NCBI RefSeq assembly: GCF_001698225.1
Contig: NZ_CP016594.1
Location: forward strand, 806,001-870,000
Reading direction: 5' to 3'
DNA: 64,000 nt
Origin: Gordonia terrae
GTDB taxonomy: Bacteria; Actinomycetota; Actinomycetes; Mycobacteriales; Mycobacteriaceae
The notes beneath the pieces were generated by a model. That model made no database searches, was not told the DNA's origin, and was given only the letters and a program-made list of their open reading frames with translations. Shown piece by piece: positions 50,680 to 59,796 of this stretch. The position numbers were made by a program, and so were the translations under genes. Each line of letters opens with the position of its first letter. Within the stretch, counting starts at the first letter, position 1.

Positions 50680-53600
50680 TCAGTCCCGGCCACAGTTCGC
50701 GCGCACGTCGACGTGTGGGAGATAGGCGTCGCGCTGCGCGTCGGTGAGGGGTGCGGTGCTCGCGCAGATCCAGTCACGGGCCACGTCGAGATCGAGCGTG
50801 TGCCGGTAGACGTTCCCGGTCGTGTCGCCGCCGGCGATGATCTCGTCGTCGGACGGGAGCCGGACCGGTAGCTGCCAGGTGGTGGTGGTGTCGGTGGTGG
50901 CGAGCAGGGTCCCGACCGGTTGGCGATCGCCGAGCCGCCCGTCGTCGCCGAGCGCGAAGCTGATCAGTTCGTGCGTGGCGGTGCCCACCGCGATCCGGTT
51001 CGGCGCCATCGACACCGTGGAGGCGAACATGTCCTCCCGGCGGTCGAGGAGTTCCGGCTCGGCGTCCGTGCCCGTCGGGGGCAGGCGCCAGGTGGAGAGG
51101 TCGCGGGAGGCGACCACCAGCACCTCGCCGTCGTCGTCGAACGCGGCCTGGGCGATCGGCGCGTCGTCGGTGATGACGTCGATCGGGTCCGGACTCGGCG
51201 ACGTGAGGTCGTACAGGTAGACGCGTTTGTCGTCGGAGGTCAGTGCGAGCCGCGTGCCGTCAGGGCTGAAGGCGGCGTTGCGGATGAGGTCGGTGGGCCC
51301 GCGGAGCGGGGCACCCACCCGCCGTGGGGCGCCGGGCACCGACGTGTCCCACAGGGCGACGGTCGTATCCGTGTCCCCGGTCGCGAGCAGGTTCCCCGAG
51401 GGCGCGAAGACGACCGGGAAGGAATAGCGGGTGGCGACGTCGAGGGCCGCGGCGCGGCGCGGGGCCGCGGTGTCGGTGATGTCCCACAACTCGACGAGCC
51501 CACCGTTGTTGTTCGCCGTGGCGGCCAGGGTGCCGGGGCCGTTGAGGCTGACGCGCGGATGGTCGTTGACCCGACGCTGGATCGGGGTTCGTGAACGCAG
51601 CGTGAGACCGCCCGACGTCGTCCACAGGTTCAGGGTCGTGTCGGAGCCGACGGTCGCCAGGACCCGTTGTGCGGCATCGGTGCCCAGTCCGGTGATCGTT
51701 CCGCCGCGGTCGGGTTCGGTCCGGCCGGGCAGGCTCCAGACATCGATGGTGCCGTCGGACCGACCGGACACGAGCTGTTCGCCGCTCGGGTCGAACCGGG
51801 CGGCGAAGGTGCGTACCGAGCCCTGCTCGGAGGTGGTCTGCAGCGCCCACTGCAGGGTCGGCGAGGTCGGATTGGCGGTGTTCCAGACCCGCACGAGACC
51901 GTCGGCGCGGGCCGAGGCCAACTGCGCGCCGGAACCGTCGAAGCCGATGGACCACGAGCCCGCGGTGCTGTTGGGCAGGGACGTGCTCAGCGGGCGGGGT
52001 GCGAGCGGGTCGGCGACATCCCAGAGTTGGGTGTTGGGGCTGTCGCCGGTGACCGCGAGCGAGCGACTGTCGGGGCTGAAGGCGACGGCATGGGTGATGC
52101 TGGGGAAGCCGGTGAGCGGCGGGCCGAGCGGCCGGGGTGCCTCGCCGGTCGTCCACAGTCGCACGGTGCGGTCGTCGCCGCCGCTGGCGAGGACGCGTCC
52201 GTCGGGGCTGAAGGACAGGGTCCGCGCCGCGGCGGTGTGCCCGCGCAGAACGGCTGTCTCCCGGATCGATCCGGCCGGGGACACCGCGTAGACGGTGATC
52301 GTGCCGTCGTCCGACGACGCGGCCAGCGTGCGGCCGTCGGCGGCGAACCGCACCATGTAGACCGTGCCGTGACCGGGGGACACCGTCGTCGCCAGTCGGG
52401 GTCTCGACACGTCGGTCAGATCCCACATGCGGACGGAGCCGTCTCCACTGCTGCTCGCCAGCAGCTGTCGGGTCGGATGGAAGTCGGTGCTGGTGACGTA
52501 GTTCCCGAAGCCGCGCAGGACGGCGGTCTCGCGATAGTCCGACGCCTCGGACCTTGTCCAGACCCGTACGGTCCGGTCGCCGCCGGCCGACGCCAACCGG
52601 GTGCCCGTCCGGTCGAAGGACAGGTCGTAGACCGGGCCGGTGTGGCCGGTCAGCGACGTCACGAGCGGCGTCGTCGCGGCCCCGCGCAGCCGGCTCGCCA
52701 CGGTCGGGTCGTCGGGATAGAGGTGGTGCGCGACGAGCAACAACCGCGCCGCCAGCGACGGGTTGGAGTACTGCATGCTGTCGATGTGGGACAGCAGTGC
52801 CGACCGTTCGGCGGCGTTGCGCTGTTGCCGGAGGTCGTGCGCCTGCCGGAACCCGATCGCCGCGGTGATGGACGCGGCGATGGCCAGCACCACGATGACC
52901 GACACCGCACCGAGTCGGGTCAGGTGCCGCTGCCGCTGCATGGCGACCGCGGCATCGAGGAAGGCGTCGTTCTCTCTGCTCAACAGGTGCAGATAGTCAC
53001 TGCGAAGGGTCCGTCGGCGGCGCTGTGCGTCGTCGAGGCGCGACCCGGTGTAGAGGAAGGACCTGCCTCGACCGTTGGCCAGCCAGGCGGCGCTGTCGGC
53101 GTCGACCTGCTGGCGCCACAGGTGGTTGTCGGTGTCGTCGGCGATCCACTCGGCCAGACGTGGCCACGCGGTCAGCACGACGTCGTGCACGAGCATCACC
53201 GAGTCGGTGGACACGGTGAGCAGCCTGGCCTGGGCGAACTCGTCGATGACGGTGGCGACCTCGGGCGGGAAACGGTCGGCGATGGTCGCGGTGGACAGCG
53301 GCACGCGCAGCGCGATACCGGCCGGACCGACGTGCACGAGGGCGAGCAGAACCGCCCGTGCGAGGTCCCGATGCCGCGGATCGATCGCCGCCCAGGCGGC
53401 CTCGGCGGTGTCGGCGACGGCGCGGGCGATGCCGCCGGTGGCCCGGTAGCCGGACAGGGTCATCCGATTGCCGCTGCGGCGTGCCCAGGTCGCCTGCAGA
53501 ACGTGTGCGAGCAACGGCAGGCGGCCGGCCCGGTCGCCGCCCGTCGAGGCCTCGTACAGCTCGGCGATCATCACGTCGGCGAGTCCGGTCTCGATCCGGC

Positions 53601-54486
53601 CGCCGGCGAGCCGCACGGGCGCGGTGATCACCTCGCGCAACTGTGTGCGGGTCATCTCCGAGACGATCACGCAGCGGTGTTGCCACGCGTCGGCGAGAAA
53701 CGGGTGCTCGACGCACTGACTGAAGAAGTCGGCTCGCACGCCGACCACGACGACGGTGTCGGACGCGAGGTCCTCGACCCGTCGCAGCGTCTCGGCCCGG
53801 AGCGAGTCCTCGAGAGAGAAGACGTTCTCGAACTGGTCGATGACGATGACCGCGTCCTCGGTCGTCGTCTCCGTGGCCTCCGCCGTCTCGGGGTCTTCCG
53901 TTGCCTCGGTGGTCTCCGGATCCGGCGGGTCCGCGATGACGAGACCTTCCGGGGTGATCTCGCCGAGTCGGGGCGCGGGCAACCGGGCGTCCCGGGCCAG
54001 GCCGGCGCGCAGCAGCGACGACTTGCCGGACCCCGACACCCCGGTGACCACGACGAGCCGAGACGCGGGGGCAAGGGGCGGCGGGCCCGTACGCGCCGCC
54101 AGGATCGCGTCGACCAGGGTGCCGACGACGTCGTCGCGCCCGAAATACATCTGACTGTCGGCCGCGGTCAGGGTGGCCAGTCCGGGAAACGGGCGCGCGT
54201 GCTGCGGCGCGGACGGCTCGGCGCCGGTGGTCTCCTCCGGCGTCCGACGGTCCCACATCTCTCGCCACTGCGGGATGGTCAGCGCGTCGTCGGCACCGGC
54301 GGCGACGGCGCGCGCCGTCAGCCAGACGAGCAGCGGTTCGACGGTCGCGAAGTCCCGGGGGAGATGCCGGCCGTTGCGCCAGTCGCTGATCCGCTGCGCG
54401 GACACCCGAGCTCGGGACGCCGAGGCACGCAGGGTGGGACGTCCTGCTTGCACGAACAGTCGCGCGAGTGCCTCACCGAAATCCAC
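50680..54486 (-). CDS. HTH-nSTAND NTPase with transmembrane helix and WD40 propeller
   Basis: 1268 aa. Residues 1-80 hold a helix-turn-helix-like domain (LARLFVQAGRPTLRASASRA, then RVSAQRISDWRNGRHLPRDF). The NTPase has a P-loop GVSGSGKSS (149-157) and Walker B DAVIVIDQFENV (211-222), preceded by an acidic Thr/Glu-rich insert (185-210). A winged part around 370-440 is followed by one transmembrane helix (about 526-546). The C-terminus has roughly 13 WD40-like blades, ending in DWICASTAPLTDAQRDAYLP. This is the STAND signalling layout: a repeat domain senses, the NTPase oligomerises, the N-terminal domain acts. Related proteins occur in signalling and in phage defence. No partner gene is adjacent. 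Codon use resembles the neighbourhood. Confidence 0.85.
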   Translation of the reverse strand: MDFGEALARLFVQAGRPTLRASASRARVSAQRISDWRNGRHLPRDFATVEPLLVWLTARAVAAGADDALTIPQWREMWDRRTPEETTGAEPSAPQHARPFPGLATLTAADSQMYFGRDDVVGTLVDAILAARTGPPPLAPASRLVVVTGVSGSGKSSLLRAGLARDARLPAPRLGEITPEGLVIADPPDPETTEATEDPETAEATETTTEDAVIVIDQFENVFSLEDSLRAETLRRVEDLASDTVVVVGVRADFFSQCVEHPFLADAWQHRCVIVSEMTRTQLREVITAPVRLAGGRIETGLADVMIAELYEASTGGDRAGRLPLLAHVLQATWARRSGNRMTLSGYRATGGIARAVADTAEAAWAAIDPRHRDLARAVLLALVHVGPAGIALRVPLSTATIADRFPPEVATVIDEFAQARLLTVSTDSVMLVHDVVLTAWPRLAEWIADDTDNHLWRQQVDADSAAWLANGRGRSFLYTGSRLDDAQRRRRTLRSDYLHLLSRENDAFLDAAVAMQRQRHLTRLGAVSVIVVLAIAASITAAIGFRQAHDLRQQRNAAERSALLSHIDSMQYSNPSLAARLLLVAHHLYPDDPTVASRLRGAATTPLVTSLTGHTGPVYDLSFDRTGTRLASAGGDRTVRVWTRSEASDYRETAVLRGFGNYVTSTDFHPTRQLLASSSGDGSVRMWDLTDVSRPRLATTVSPGHGTVYMVRFAADGRTLAASSDDGTITVYAVSPAGSIRETAVLRGHTAAARTLSFSPDGRVLASGGDDRTVRLWTTGEAPRPLGPPLTGFPSITHAVAFSPDSRSLAVTGDSPNTQLWDVADPLAPRPLSTSLPNSTAGSWSIGFDGSGAQLASARADGLVRVWNTANPTSPTLQWALQTTSEQGSVRTFAARFDPSGEQLVSGRSDGTIDVWSLPGRTEPDRGGTITGLGTDAAQRVLATVGSDTTLNLWTTSGGLTLRSRTPIQRRVNDHPRVSLNGPGTLAATANNNGGLVELWDITDTAAPRRAAALDVATRYSFPVVFAPSGNLLATGDTDTTVALWDTSVPGAPRRVGAPLRGPTDLIRNAAFSPDGTRLALTSDDKRVYLYDLTSPSPDPIDVITDDAPIAQAAFDDDGEVLVVASRDLSTWRLPPTGTDAEPELLDRREDMFASTVSMAPNRIAVGTATHELISFALGDDGRLGDRQPVGTLLATTDTTTTWQLPVRLPSDDEIIAGGDTTGNVYRHTLDLDVARDWICASTAPLTDAQRDAYLPHVDVRANCGRD

Positions 54487-54965
54487 TCAGCCGTTCCCAT
54501 GCTCGCCCCGACAGTTCGACCGCACCATCATGCGGTAGCCGAACCCCCTGCGCCACCATCGACGACCCGATGTGGCGACGGCCACATCCGCGCCTCGCGT
54601 GCCCGTGCCCGCCGGCGGAACAGCCGCCGGATCCGGAGCCGGTTCTGTCCGGTCCGGATAGTCCGTTAGCGGCGTGAGCTGCGCTTTCGCGCGCTGTTTC
54701 GGCTCGGGGGTGGATTGGGCCGCGTTCGTGGGGTCTGCTGGTGGGGCGCAACCCGACGGGGGTCGGGAAGCGCACAGGTTGCGTCGGTCGAAGGACACAC
54801 GGAAAGTGTCGCGAACACTGCCCGTCGGGGGCTGTGTGTCGTTCGGCCCACACGACCGCGCGGGTGCCGGACACCGGGTCGACGGGGTCGGCGGTCTCCG
54901 GCACCCGCGTCCCCTCCTCGCGCCGGGCCACTTCTCTTGTCAGCACGGCTCACTACGATCTCTCC
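54487..54965. other. Intergenic region with one perfect hairpin
   Basis: These 479 bp separate the NTPase gene from the winged-helix gene. GATGTGGC-GACG-GCCACATC (54569-54588) is a perfect 8-bp stem, 83 bp upstream of the NTPase start, and may be an operator. Frames here are open by G+C content alone and lack family similarity, so I call no gene. Confidence 0.4.
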
Positions 54966-56150
54966 ATGCTGATCACCGACGCCCAGCGTCGCGCACGCCT
55001 CATGCGCCGGGCCCACCTCGATGCGTGGTCGCGCGCTGCCGACGCGGTCGAGGCGGCCGCCACCATGGTCGGTCTGCACGCCACCACACCGTCGACGGTC
55101 CATCTGGCCGCATGGGCTCGCGTCGGTCCGGGCCTCACCCGCGACTCCGTCGACGCCGCCCTGTACGAGGATCGGACGCTCGTCAAGCACCTCGCCATGC
55201 GACGCACACTGTTCGTGTTCCCGCGCGACGTGCTGGCCGAGTCCGTCGGCGCCCTGGGGCCGCGGATCTCGGCGTCCGAACGCACCAACATGTTGCGGGA
55301 CCTCCGGCGCAGTCCCGACTTCGACGACCCGGAGGGCTGGATCGAGACCGCCCGGCAGGCAGTCTTGGCCGAACTGGCCGGCGGGGAGTCGCTGACGTCC
55401 ACCGAACTGCGGGAGCGGTTGCCGGCCCTCGACGGGTACATCACCCACGGTGCGGGCACCTCCTGGGCGGGACGCGCCCCGATGGGCCCCCGGGTGCTGA
55501 ACATGCTGGACGCCGAAGGTGCGATCGTGCGTGGGCCCAACCGACTGGGCTGGCATCTGTCGCGGCCGGCGTGGACGTCGATGCCGCTCTGGCTCGGTGA
55601 GGAGCTGCCGCCGATCAGCGTCCACGACGGGCATTGCGCACTGATCGGGCGTTGGTTGCGAACGTACGGACCCGGTACGGAGACCGACCTGGCGTGGTGG
55701 CTGGGCTCGACCAAGACCGCCGTCCGCGCGGCCCTCGCCGAACTCGAGACGATCCAGGTCGACCTGGAGGGCGGCGGCGTCGGTCATGTCCTGCCCGACG
55801 ACACCGGTGACGACGGCATAGGGGACGAGCCGGTCGAGCCGCAGGCCGTGCTCCTGCCCGAACTCGACCCGGCCACCATGGGTTACAAGGAGCGCGGCTT
55901 CTATCTCGGCCCCCACACCGCGCAGGTCTTCGACTCCGCGGGCAACGGCGGTCAGACCGCCTGGTGGGACGGCCGCATCGTCTGCGGCTGGTATCGCGGG
56001 CCCGACTCGTCGATCGACATCATCCCGCTGGAGCCGCTGTCCCGGGATGCGCGTCGAGCGCTCGACGCCCGGGCCGAGGAACTCGCGGCGTGGTTGGGCG
56101 ACGAGCCGTTGAAGACCGGATATGCGGCGCCTTATGCGCGGGGGTTGTGA
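54966..56150 (+). CDS. Winged-helix DNA-binding domain protein (HTH_42/AlkZ-like)
   Basis: 394 aa from ATG 54966. The start MLITDAQRRARLMRRAHLDA, then VGLHATTPSTVHLAAWARV and LVKHLAMRRTLFVFPRDVL, is typical of the HTH_42 family. So are WLGEELPPIS, LRTYGPGTETDLAWWLGSTK and WWDGRIVCGWY. Members include AlkZ/AlkX DNA glycosylases, which use a Q-x-Q/D motif. The equivalent place here reads GLHATTPS rather than a Gln motif, so glycosylase activity is doubtful. An earlier in-frame extension to 54741 lacks family similarity. It ends 43 bp before arsR. Confidence 0.85.
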   Translation: MLITDAQRRARLMRRAHLDAWSRAADAVEAAATMVGLHATTPSTVHLAAWARVGPGLTRDSVDAALYEDRTLVKHLAMRRTLFVFPRDVLAESVGALGPRISASERTNMLRDLRRSPDFDDPEGWIETARQAVLAELAGGESLTSTELRERLPALDGYITHGAGTSWAGRAPMGPRVLNMLDAEGAIVRGPNRLGWHLSRPAWTSMPLWLGEELPPISVHDGHCALIGRWLRTYGPGTETDLAWWLGSTKTAVRAALAELETIQVDLEGGGVGHVLPDDTGDDGIGDEPVEPQAVLLPELDPATMGYKERGFYLGPHTAQVFDSAGNGGQTAWWDGRIVCGWYRGPDSSIDIIPLEPLSRDARRALDARAEELAAWLGDEPLKTGYAAPYARGL

Positions 56151-56167
56151 GGTGGCCGGTTCGGGTT

Positions 56168-56203
56168 GAATCGACATATGTCAATATTGACGAATGTCGA
56201 ATC
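56168..56203. promoter_or_regulatory. ArsR operator overlapping the arsR start codon
   Basis: A 36-bp region is centred on GTCAATATTGAC. CGACAT (56172-56177) and ATGTCG (56194-56199) are symmetric around it, with outer GAATC bases also near-symmetric. The arsR ATG (56194) is inside the right arm. CATATGTCAATA recurs upstream of the second arsR gene at 59766-59777. Typical ArsR-SmtB operator shape; repression would block transcription directly. Confidence 0.75.
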
Positions 56204-56556
56204 AGAACCTGTTGTCGGCGGTTCCCCGCGGATTGACGGCCGGCGAGGCGGAGACCGCCGCGCCGGTGTTGAAGGCGCTCGCGGATCCGGTCCGGTTGCG
56301 GTTGTTGTCCGAGATCGCGGCACATCCGGGAGGTGAGGCGTGCGTGTGCGACATCTCCGGACCGTTCGACGTCTCGCAGCCGACGATCTCGCACCATCTC
56401 AAGGTGCTGCGAGAAGCCGGGCTGGTGACGAGTGAACGGCGGGCCACCTGGGTGTACTACCGCGCGAACACCGATGCGCTGCACAGCCTCTCGGTCCTAC
56501 TGGGCGATCTCTCGTCGGTGGTCGGCGAGTCCCGTACGTGCGAGCCGGGCCGATGA
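56194..56556 (+). CDS. arsR: ArsR-family metalloregulator (arsenic operon)
   Basis: 120 aa. The winged helix has LKALADPVRLRLLSEIAAH, then FDVSQPTISHHLKVLREAGL. The DNA-recognition helix is preceded by EACVCDIS, the CxC pair that binds As(III)/Sb(III) in this family. WVYYRANTDAL follows, with one further Cys in the tail (RTCEPGR). It starts within its own operator, and its stop overlaps the acr3 start by 4 bp (ATGA). First gene of arsR-acr3-arsC. Confidence 0.92.
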   Translation: MSNQNLLSAVPRGLTAGEAETAAPVLKALADPVRLRLLSEIAAHPGGEACVCDISGPFDVSQPTISHHLKVLREAGLVTSERRATWVYYRANTDALHSLSVLLGDLSSVVGESRTCEPGR

Positions 56557-57653
56557 GCACGGTCGATACCGGGGTGGCGGGCAAGTTGTCGGTGCTGGAT
56601 CGGTTCCTGCCGGTGTGGATCGGTGCGGCCATGGTCGTCGGTCTGCTGCTGGGTCGCACCGTTCCGGGCGTGGGGGACGCGCTGGCGTCGGTGGAACTCG
56701 ACGGCATCTCGCTGCCGATCGCTCTCGGATTGCTGATCATGATGTATCCGGTGCTGGCCAAGGTGCGCTACGACCGACTCGACTCGGTCACCGGCGACCG
56801 TCGCCTGCTGCTCGGCTCACTGGTGTTGAACTGGATCATCGGGCCTGCGCTGATGTTCGCGCTGGCCTGGCTTCTGCTCCCGGACCTGCCGGAGTACCGG
56901 ACCGGCCTGATCATCGTCGGCCTGGCGCGCTGTATCGCGATGGTCATCATCTGGAACGACCTGGCGTGCGGTGACCGCGAAGCCGCTGCCGTCCTGGTCG
57001 CGCTGAACTCGGTGTTCCAGGTGATCATGTTCGCCGCGTTGGGCTGGTTCTACCTCTCGGTGCTCCCCGGGTGGCTCGGGCTGGAACAGACGATCATCGA
57101 CACCTCGCCGTGGCAGATCGCGAAGTCGGTGTTGATCTTCCTCGGCATACCGCTGATCGCCGGCTACCTCACCCGCCGCATCGGTGAACGGACCAGGGGC
57201 CGCGACTGGTACGAGTCCGCGTTCCTGCCGCGCCTCGGACCGTGGGCGCTCTACGGGTTGCTGTTCACCATCGTCGTCCTGTTCGCCCTGCAGGGTGAGC
57301 AGATCACCTCGCAACCCTGGGACGTCGCGCGTATCGCGCTTCCGCTGCTGATCTACTTCGCGGTGATGTGGGGCGGCGGTTTCCTCCTCGGCGCCGCGAT
57401 GGGACTGGGTTACGAGCGGACCACCACACTGGCGTTCACCGCCGCCGGCAACAACTTCGAGCTCGCGATCGCCGTCGCGATCGCCACCTACGGTGCGACC
57501 TCCGGTCAGGCTCTCGCCGGAGTCATCGGACCGCTGATCGAGGTCCCCGTTCTCGTCGGCCTCGTGTACGTGTCTCTCGCGTTGCGGAAGCGATTCACCG
57601 CCCCTGCCGCTGTCGGACCAGATGTGTCGAAGGAGCCTGCTCGCGATGTCTGA
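56553..57653 (+). CDS. acr3: ACR3-family arsenite efflux transporter
   Basis: 366 aa with about ten membrane helices. The family cysteine is C127 in GLARCIAMVIIWNDLACGD. FLPVWIGAAMVVGLLLGR at the N-terminus and TAAGNNFELAIAVAIATYG in the second half are classic ACR3. ATG 56553 overlaps arsR; the C-terminus overlaps arsC by 8 bp. It exports arsenite (and possibly antimonite). An upstream in-frame ATG lies inside arsR and is not needed. Confidence 0.95.
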   Translation: MSTVDTGVAGKLSVLDRFLPVWIGAAMVVGLLLGRTVPGVGDALASVELDGISLPIALGLLIMMYPVLAKVRYDRLDSVTGDRRLLLGSLVLNWIIGPALMFALAWLLLPDLPEYRTGLIIVGLARCIAMVIIWNDLACGDREAAAVLVALNSVFQVIMFAALGWFYLSVLPGWLGLEQTIIDTSPWQIAKSVLIFLGIPLIAGYLTRRIGERTRGRDWYESAFLPRLGPWALYGLLFTIVVLFALQGEQITSQPWDVARIALPLLIYFAVMWGGGFLLGAAMGLGYERTTTLAFTAAGNNFELAIAVAIATYGATSGQALAGVIGPLIEVPVLVGLVYVSLALRKRFTAPAAVGPDVSKEPARDV

Positions 57654-58056
57654 TCGTCTCGAGGTGCTGTTCGTGTGTGTCAGCAATCGCGGCAAATCCG
57701 TGATGGCAGAGCATCTCACGCCGACGGTCACCGACCGGATCGCGGCGTCGTCGGCCGGAACGAGCGCCAAGATCGGCGGCGAGGTCAACGAACTGTCCGC
57801 GCACGTGCTCGCCGAGATCGGCGTCGACGCCGTCGGACATCAGCCGCGGCAGCTGACGGATGACCTGATGCAAGCCGCGGATCTGGTCGTGGTCGTCGGC
57901 ACTGCCGAGGTCACCCCGCCCGACGGAGTGAGTATCGAGGTGTGGAACACCGTCGAACCCGCTGACCGCGGCGTCGATGGCCTCGAGCGGATGCGGCTGA
58001 TCCGCGACGACATCACGACTCGTATCCGCGACCTCACCGACCGTCTGCAGCGGTGA
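57646..58056 (+). CDS. arsC: LMW-phosphatase-type arsenate reductase
   Basis: 136 aa. The P-loop is FVCVSNRGKSVMAEHL: C11 is present, but the usual CX5R arginine is a lysine (K17). The GKS version is known from corynebacterial and mycobacterial low-molecular-weight phosphatase-like arsenate reductases. The DP-type acid region is replaced by VEPADRG. It starts inside the acr3 end (ATG 57646), so it is coupled to efflux. Reduction with mycothiol/mycoredoxin is likely by family. It ends 4 bp before the decayed HNH gene on the opposite strand. Confidence 0.85.
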   Translation: MSDRLEVLFVCVSNRGKSVMAEHLTPTVTDRIAASSAGTSAKIGGEVNELSAHVLAEIGVDAVGHQPRQLTDDLMQAADLVVVVGTAEVTPPDGVSIEVWNTVEPADRGVDGLERMRLIRDDITTRIRDLTDRLQR

Positions 58057-58060
58057 GCAT

Positions 58061-59190
58061 TCAGAACGGTGGTGGGTTGGCGGCGTTCCACGCGTCAATC
58101 TCGCGACGGTGGGTGATGGTGCGGGTTTCGCGCTGATCGGCGAGCGTGCTGCGGGCCGGATGGTCGGGTGGGCGGCCGGGTACGAGGTAGCCGAACAGGT
58201 CGCGGCCGTTGAAGGCGTTGCCGACGAAGGTGTGTCCGGTCGGGGACTGGAACCAGGCGGTCAGGTACTCGTCCTGGTAGTCCCGCCACATGCCGAAGGT
58301 CTTGATGCGGTGGTGGAACCGGCACAGCGGTTTGAGGTTGCGCTGGGTGGTCGCGCCACCGGTCGAGGGTGAGTGGTGGTCGAACGGGGTGGTGTGGTCG
58401 AGATCGGTGGTCCACACCGGCTGATTACAGCCGGGGAAGGTGCAGCACAACTCGCCGCAGCGCACCAGGTTCTGGAGTGTGCGGCTCGGGGTGTAGCGGG
58501 ATTCGGCTTCCGCATCGGCATGAATGCCGGTGGTGACGAAGGAACGACGCGCATCGGCGAGCAGTGAGCGCATGGTGTCGTCGGATTCCACTGCTGCCGA
58601 CGGTCTTCCATCTCCGGCTCGTTGACGGTGTCGTCGAGGTCGACCGGTTTGGGCACCGGAGCGCAGTGTGGGCAGCGGCACGGCAGGGTGTCGAGGTGGG
58701 CGGCGAGGGCGATCATCGCGTCGACGCGTCGCTGCCTTTTGTTGCGGGGGTCGTCGGGGTGCACGGAGGCGGCCATCGCGTCGAGTTGGGCGTTGCACGC
58801 GGCGGCGTCGGTGACCGGGAGGCTGCCGGTGATGCGGGCTTGGCCGGGCTGGAATCGGTCGGGTGCGATGGTGATGTGGCGATCGCGGGTGGCGCGCTCG
58901 CGGCGGCGGCGGACCGCGTCAGGGGCGTGTCTGGCGACGATCGCGTCGACCAGGGTGGTGAACTGGGTCGTCGACATCGGGGCGCGGGCCAGGATCGCCT
59001 CGGCCAGATGGGCATCGACGGTTTGCATGTCGCTGTCGGAGACGTAGTCGGTGCGTTTCATGGCGATGGTGAAGCGGCGTTGGTCTAACCGTCCGCAGGC
59101 CAGCGTGTTGCCGGTGAGCATGAGGCGGTAGCGCAGGACGTCTCCGGTGCGGATGAGGTCACGGGCTTGCGCGGCGGGGATCATCACCCA
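58061..59190 (-). pseudogene. DUF222-HNH endonuclease gene, 5'-truncated and frameshifted
   Basis: DUF222-domain sequence (VLRYRLMLTGNTLACGRLDQ, then MKRTDYVSDSDMQTVDAHLA) occupies 58620-59187. The C-terminal HNH motif (ELCCTFPGCNQPVWTTDLDH, then TTQRNLKPLCRFHHRIKTF) continues in another frame from about 58600 to the TGA at 58061. The change lies near 58575-58620. The N-terminal part of DUF222 (about 60-100 residues) is also missing, because cadI begins 24 bp upstream. Family members are abundant in actinobacteria and are linked to mobile elements. It lies between arsC and cadI, so it probably inserted into the arsenic cluster and then decayed. Confidence 0.8.
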
Positions 59191-59213
59191 CCGACAAGAA
59201 CGACGACGCTCGG

Positions 59214-59699
59214 TCAGCAGCAGGTTGTGCGAGCGTCGGCGGGGTCGGTGGCGCTACCGCCGCAGCAGACCGAACCTGTGCCGGATTCGTCGACAGCGTT
59301 CTCGGCCAACAACTTCGGGCTCGTGCCGAACGTATCCGAGTCCGCGAGCACGGTGTAGATCTCCCACTTCTCGTCGCTCGGTCCGGTCACCCACACCTTG
59401 TCCTGGGTCGCGAAACAACAGGTGGAGTCGATCTCCTCCTGCGTGAACAGCCCCGCGCCGGAGAGTCGGTCGATCTCGGCATGCACGGTGTCGCTCGACT
59501 CGACTTCGACGCCGAGATGGTTGATCGTGCCGCCCCGGCCCGGGTTCTCCAGAAGGACCAGTTTCAGGGGTGGCTCGACGATCGCGAAGTTGGCATAACC
59601 GGGCTTGCGTTTGGCCGGGGCGGTGTCGAACAGCGTGGAGTAGAACTCGATTGCTGTATCGAGATCATCGACGTTGAGCGCGAGCTGTATACGGGTCAT
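59214..59699 (-). CDS. cadI: CadI/ArsI-type VOC family protein (cadmium/arsenic-induced)
   Basis: 161 aa from ATG 59699. RIQLALNVDDLDTAIEFYST, then AKRKPGYANFAIVEPPLKLV and LENPGRGGTINHLGVEVESS match mycobacterial CadI (Rv2641) almost residue for residue. TCCFATQDKVWVTGP is the shared Cys pair region. The C-terminal tail has further Cys pairs (SVCCGG, TTCC). ArsI members cleave the C-As bond of organoarsenicals; CadI is induced by cadmium. It is divergent from the second arsR. Confidence 0.9.
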   Translation of the reverse strand: MTRIQLALNVDDLDTAIEFYSTLFDTAPAKRKPGYANFAIVEPPLKLVLLENPGRGGTINHLGVEVESSDTVHAEIDRLSGAGLFTQEEIDSTCCFATQDKVWVTGPSDEKWEIYTVLADSDTFGTSPKLLAENAVDESGTGSVCCGGSATDPADARTTCC

Positions 59700-59720
59700 G
59701 ACGAACCACCTCACCTGTGA

Positions 59721-59777
59721 GACATATATCGAAATAGGGGCACCTGCAGGATCCCACCTTTTCGGCATATGTCAATA
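59721..59777. promoter_or_regulatory. ArsR-type operator region between cadI and arsR2
   Basis: CATATGTCAATA (59766-59777) is identical to part of the first ArsR operator. GACATATATCGAAATA (59721-59736) near the cadI start is a diverged copy. They flank the 97-bp divergent promoter, suggesting regulation of both genes by one of the two ArsR proteins. Confidence 0.6.
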
Positions 59778-59796
59778 GCGAGGGTATGGTCGGGTC

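Noticed and set aside
51667-54669. A 1000-codon open frame opposite the WD40 NTPase gene
   Set aside because: It is a G+C-driven shadow frame with Arg/Gly-rich composition; the opposite strand has clear domains.
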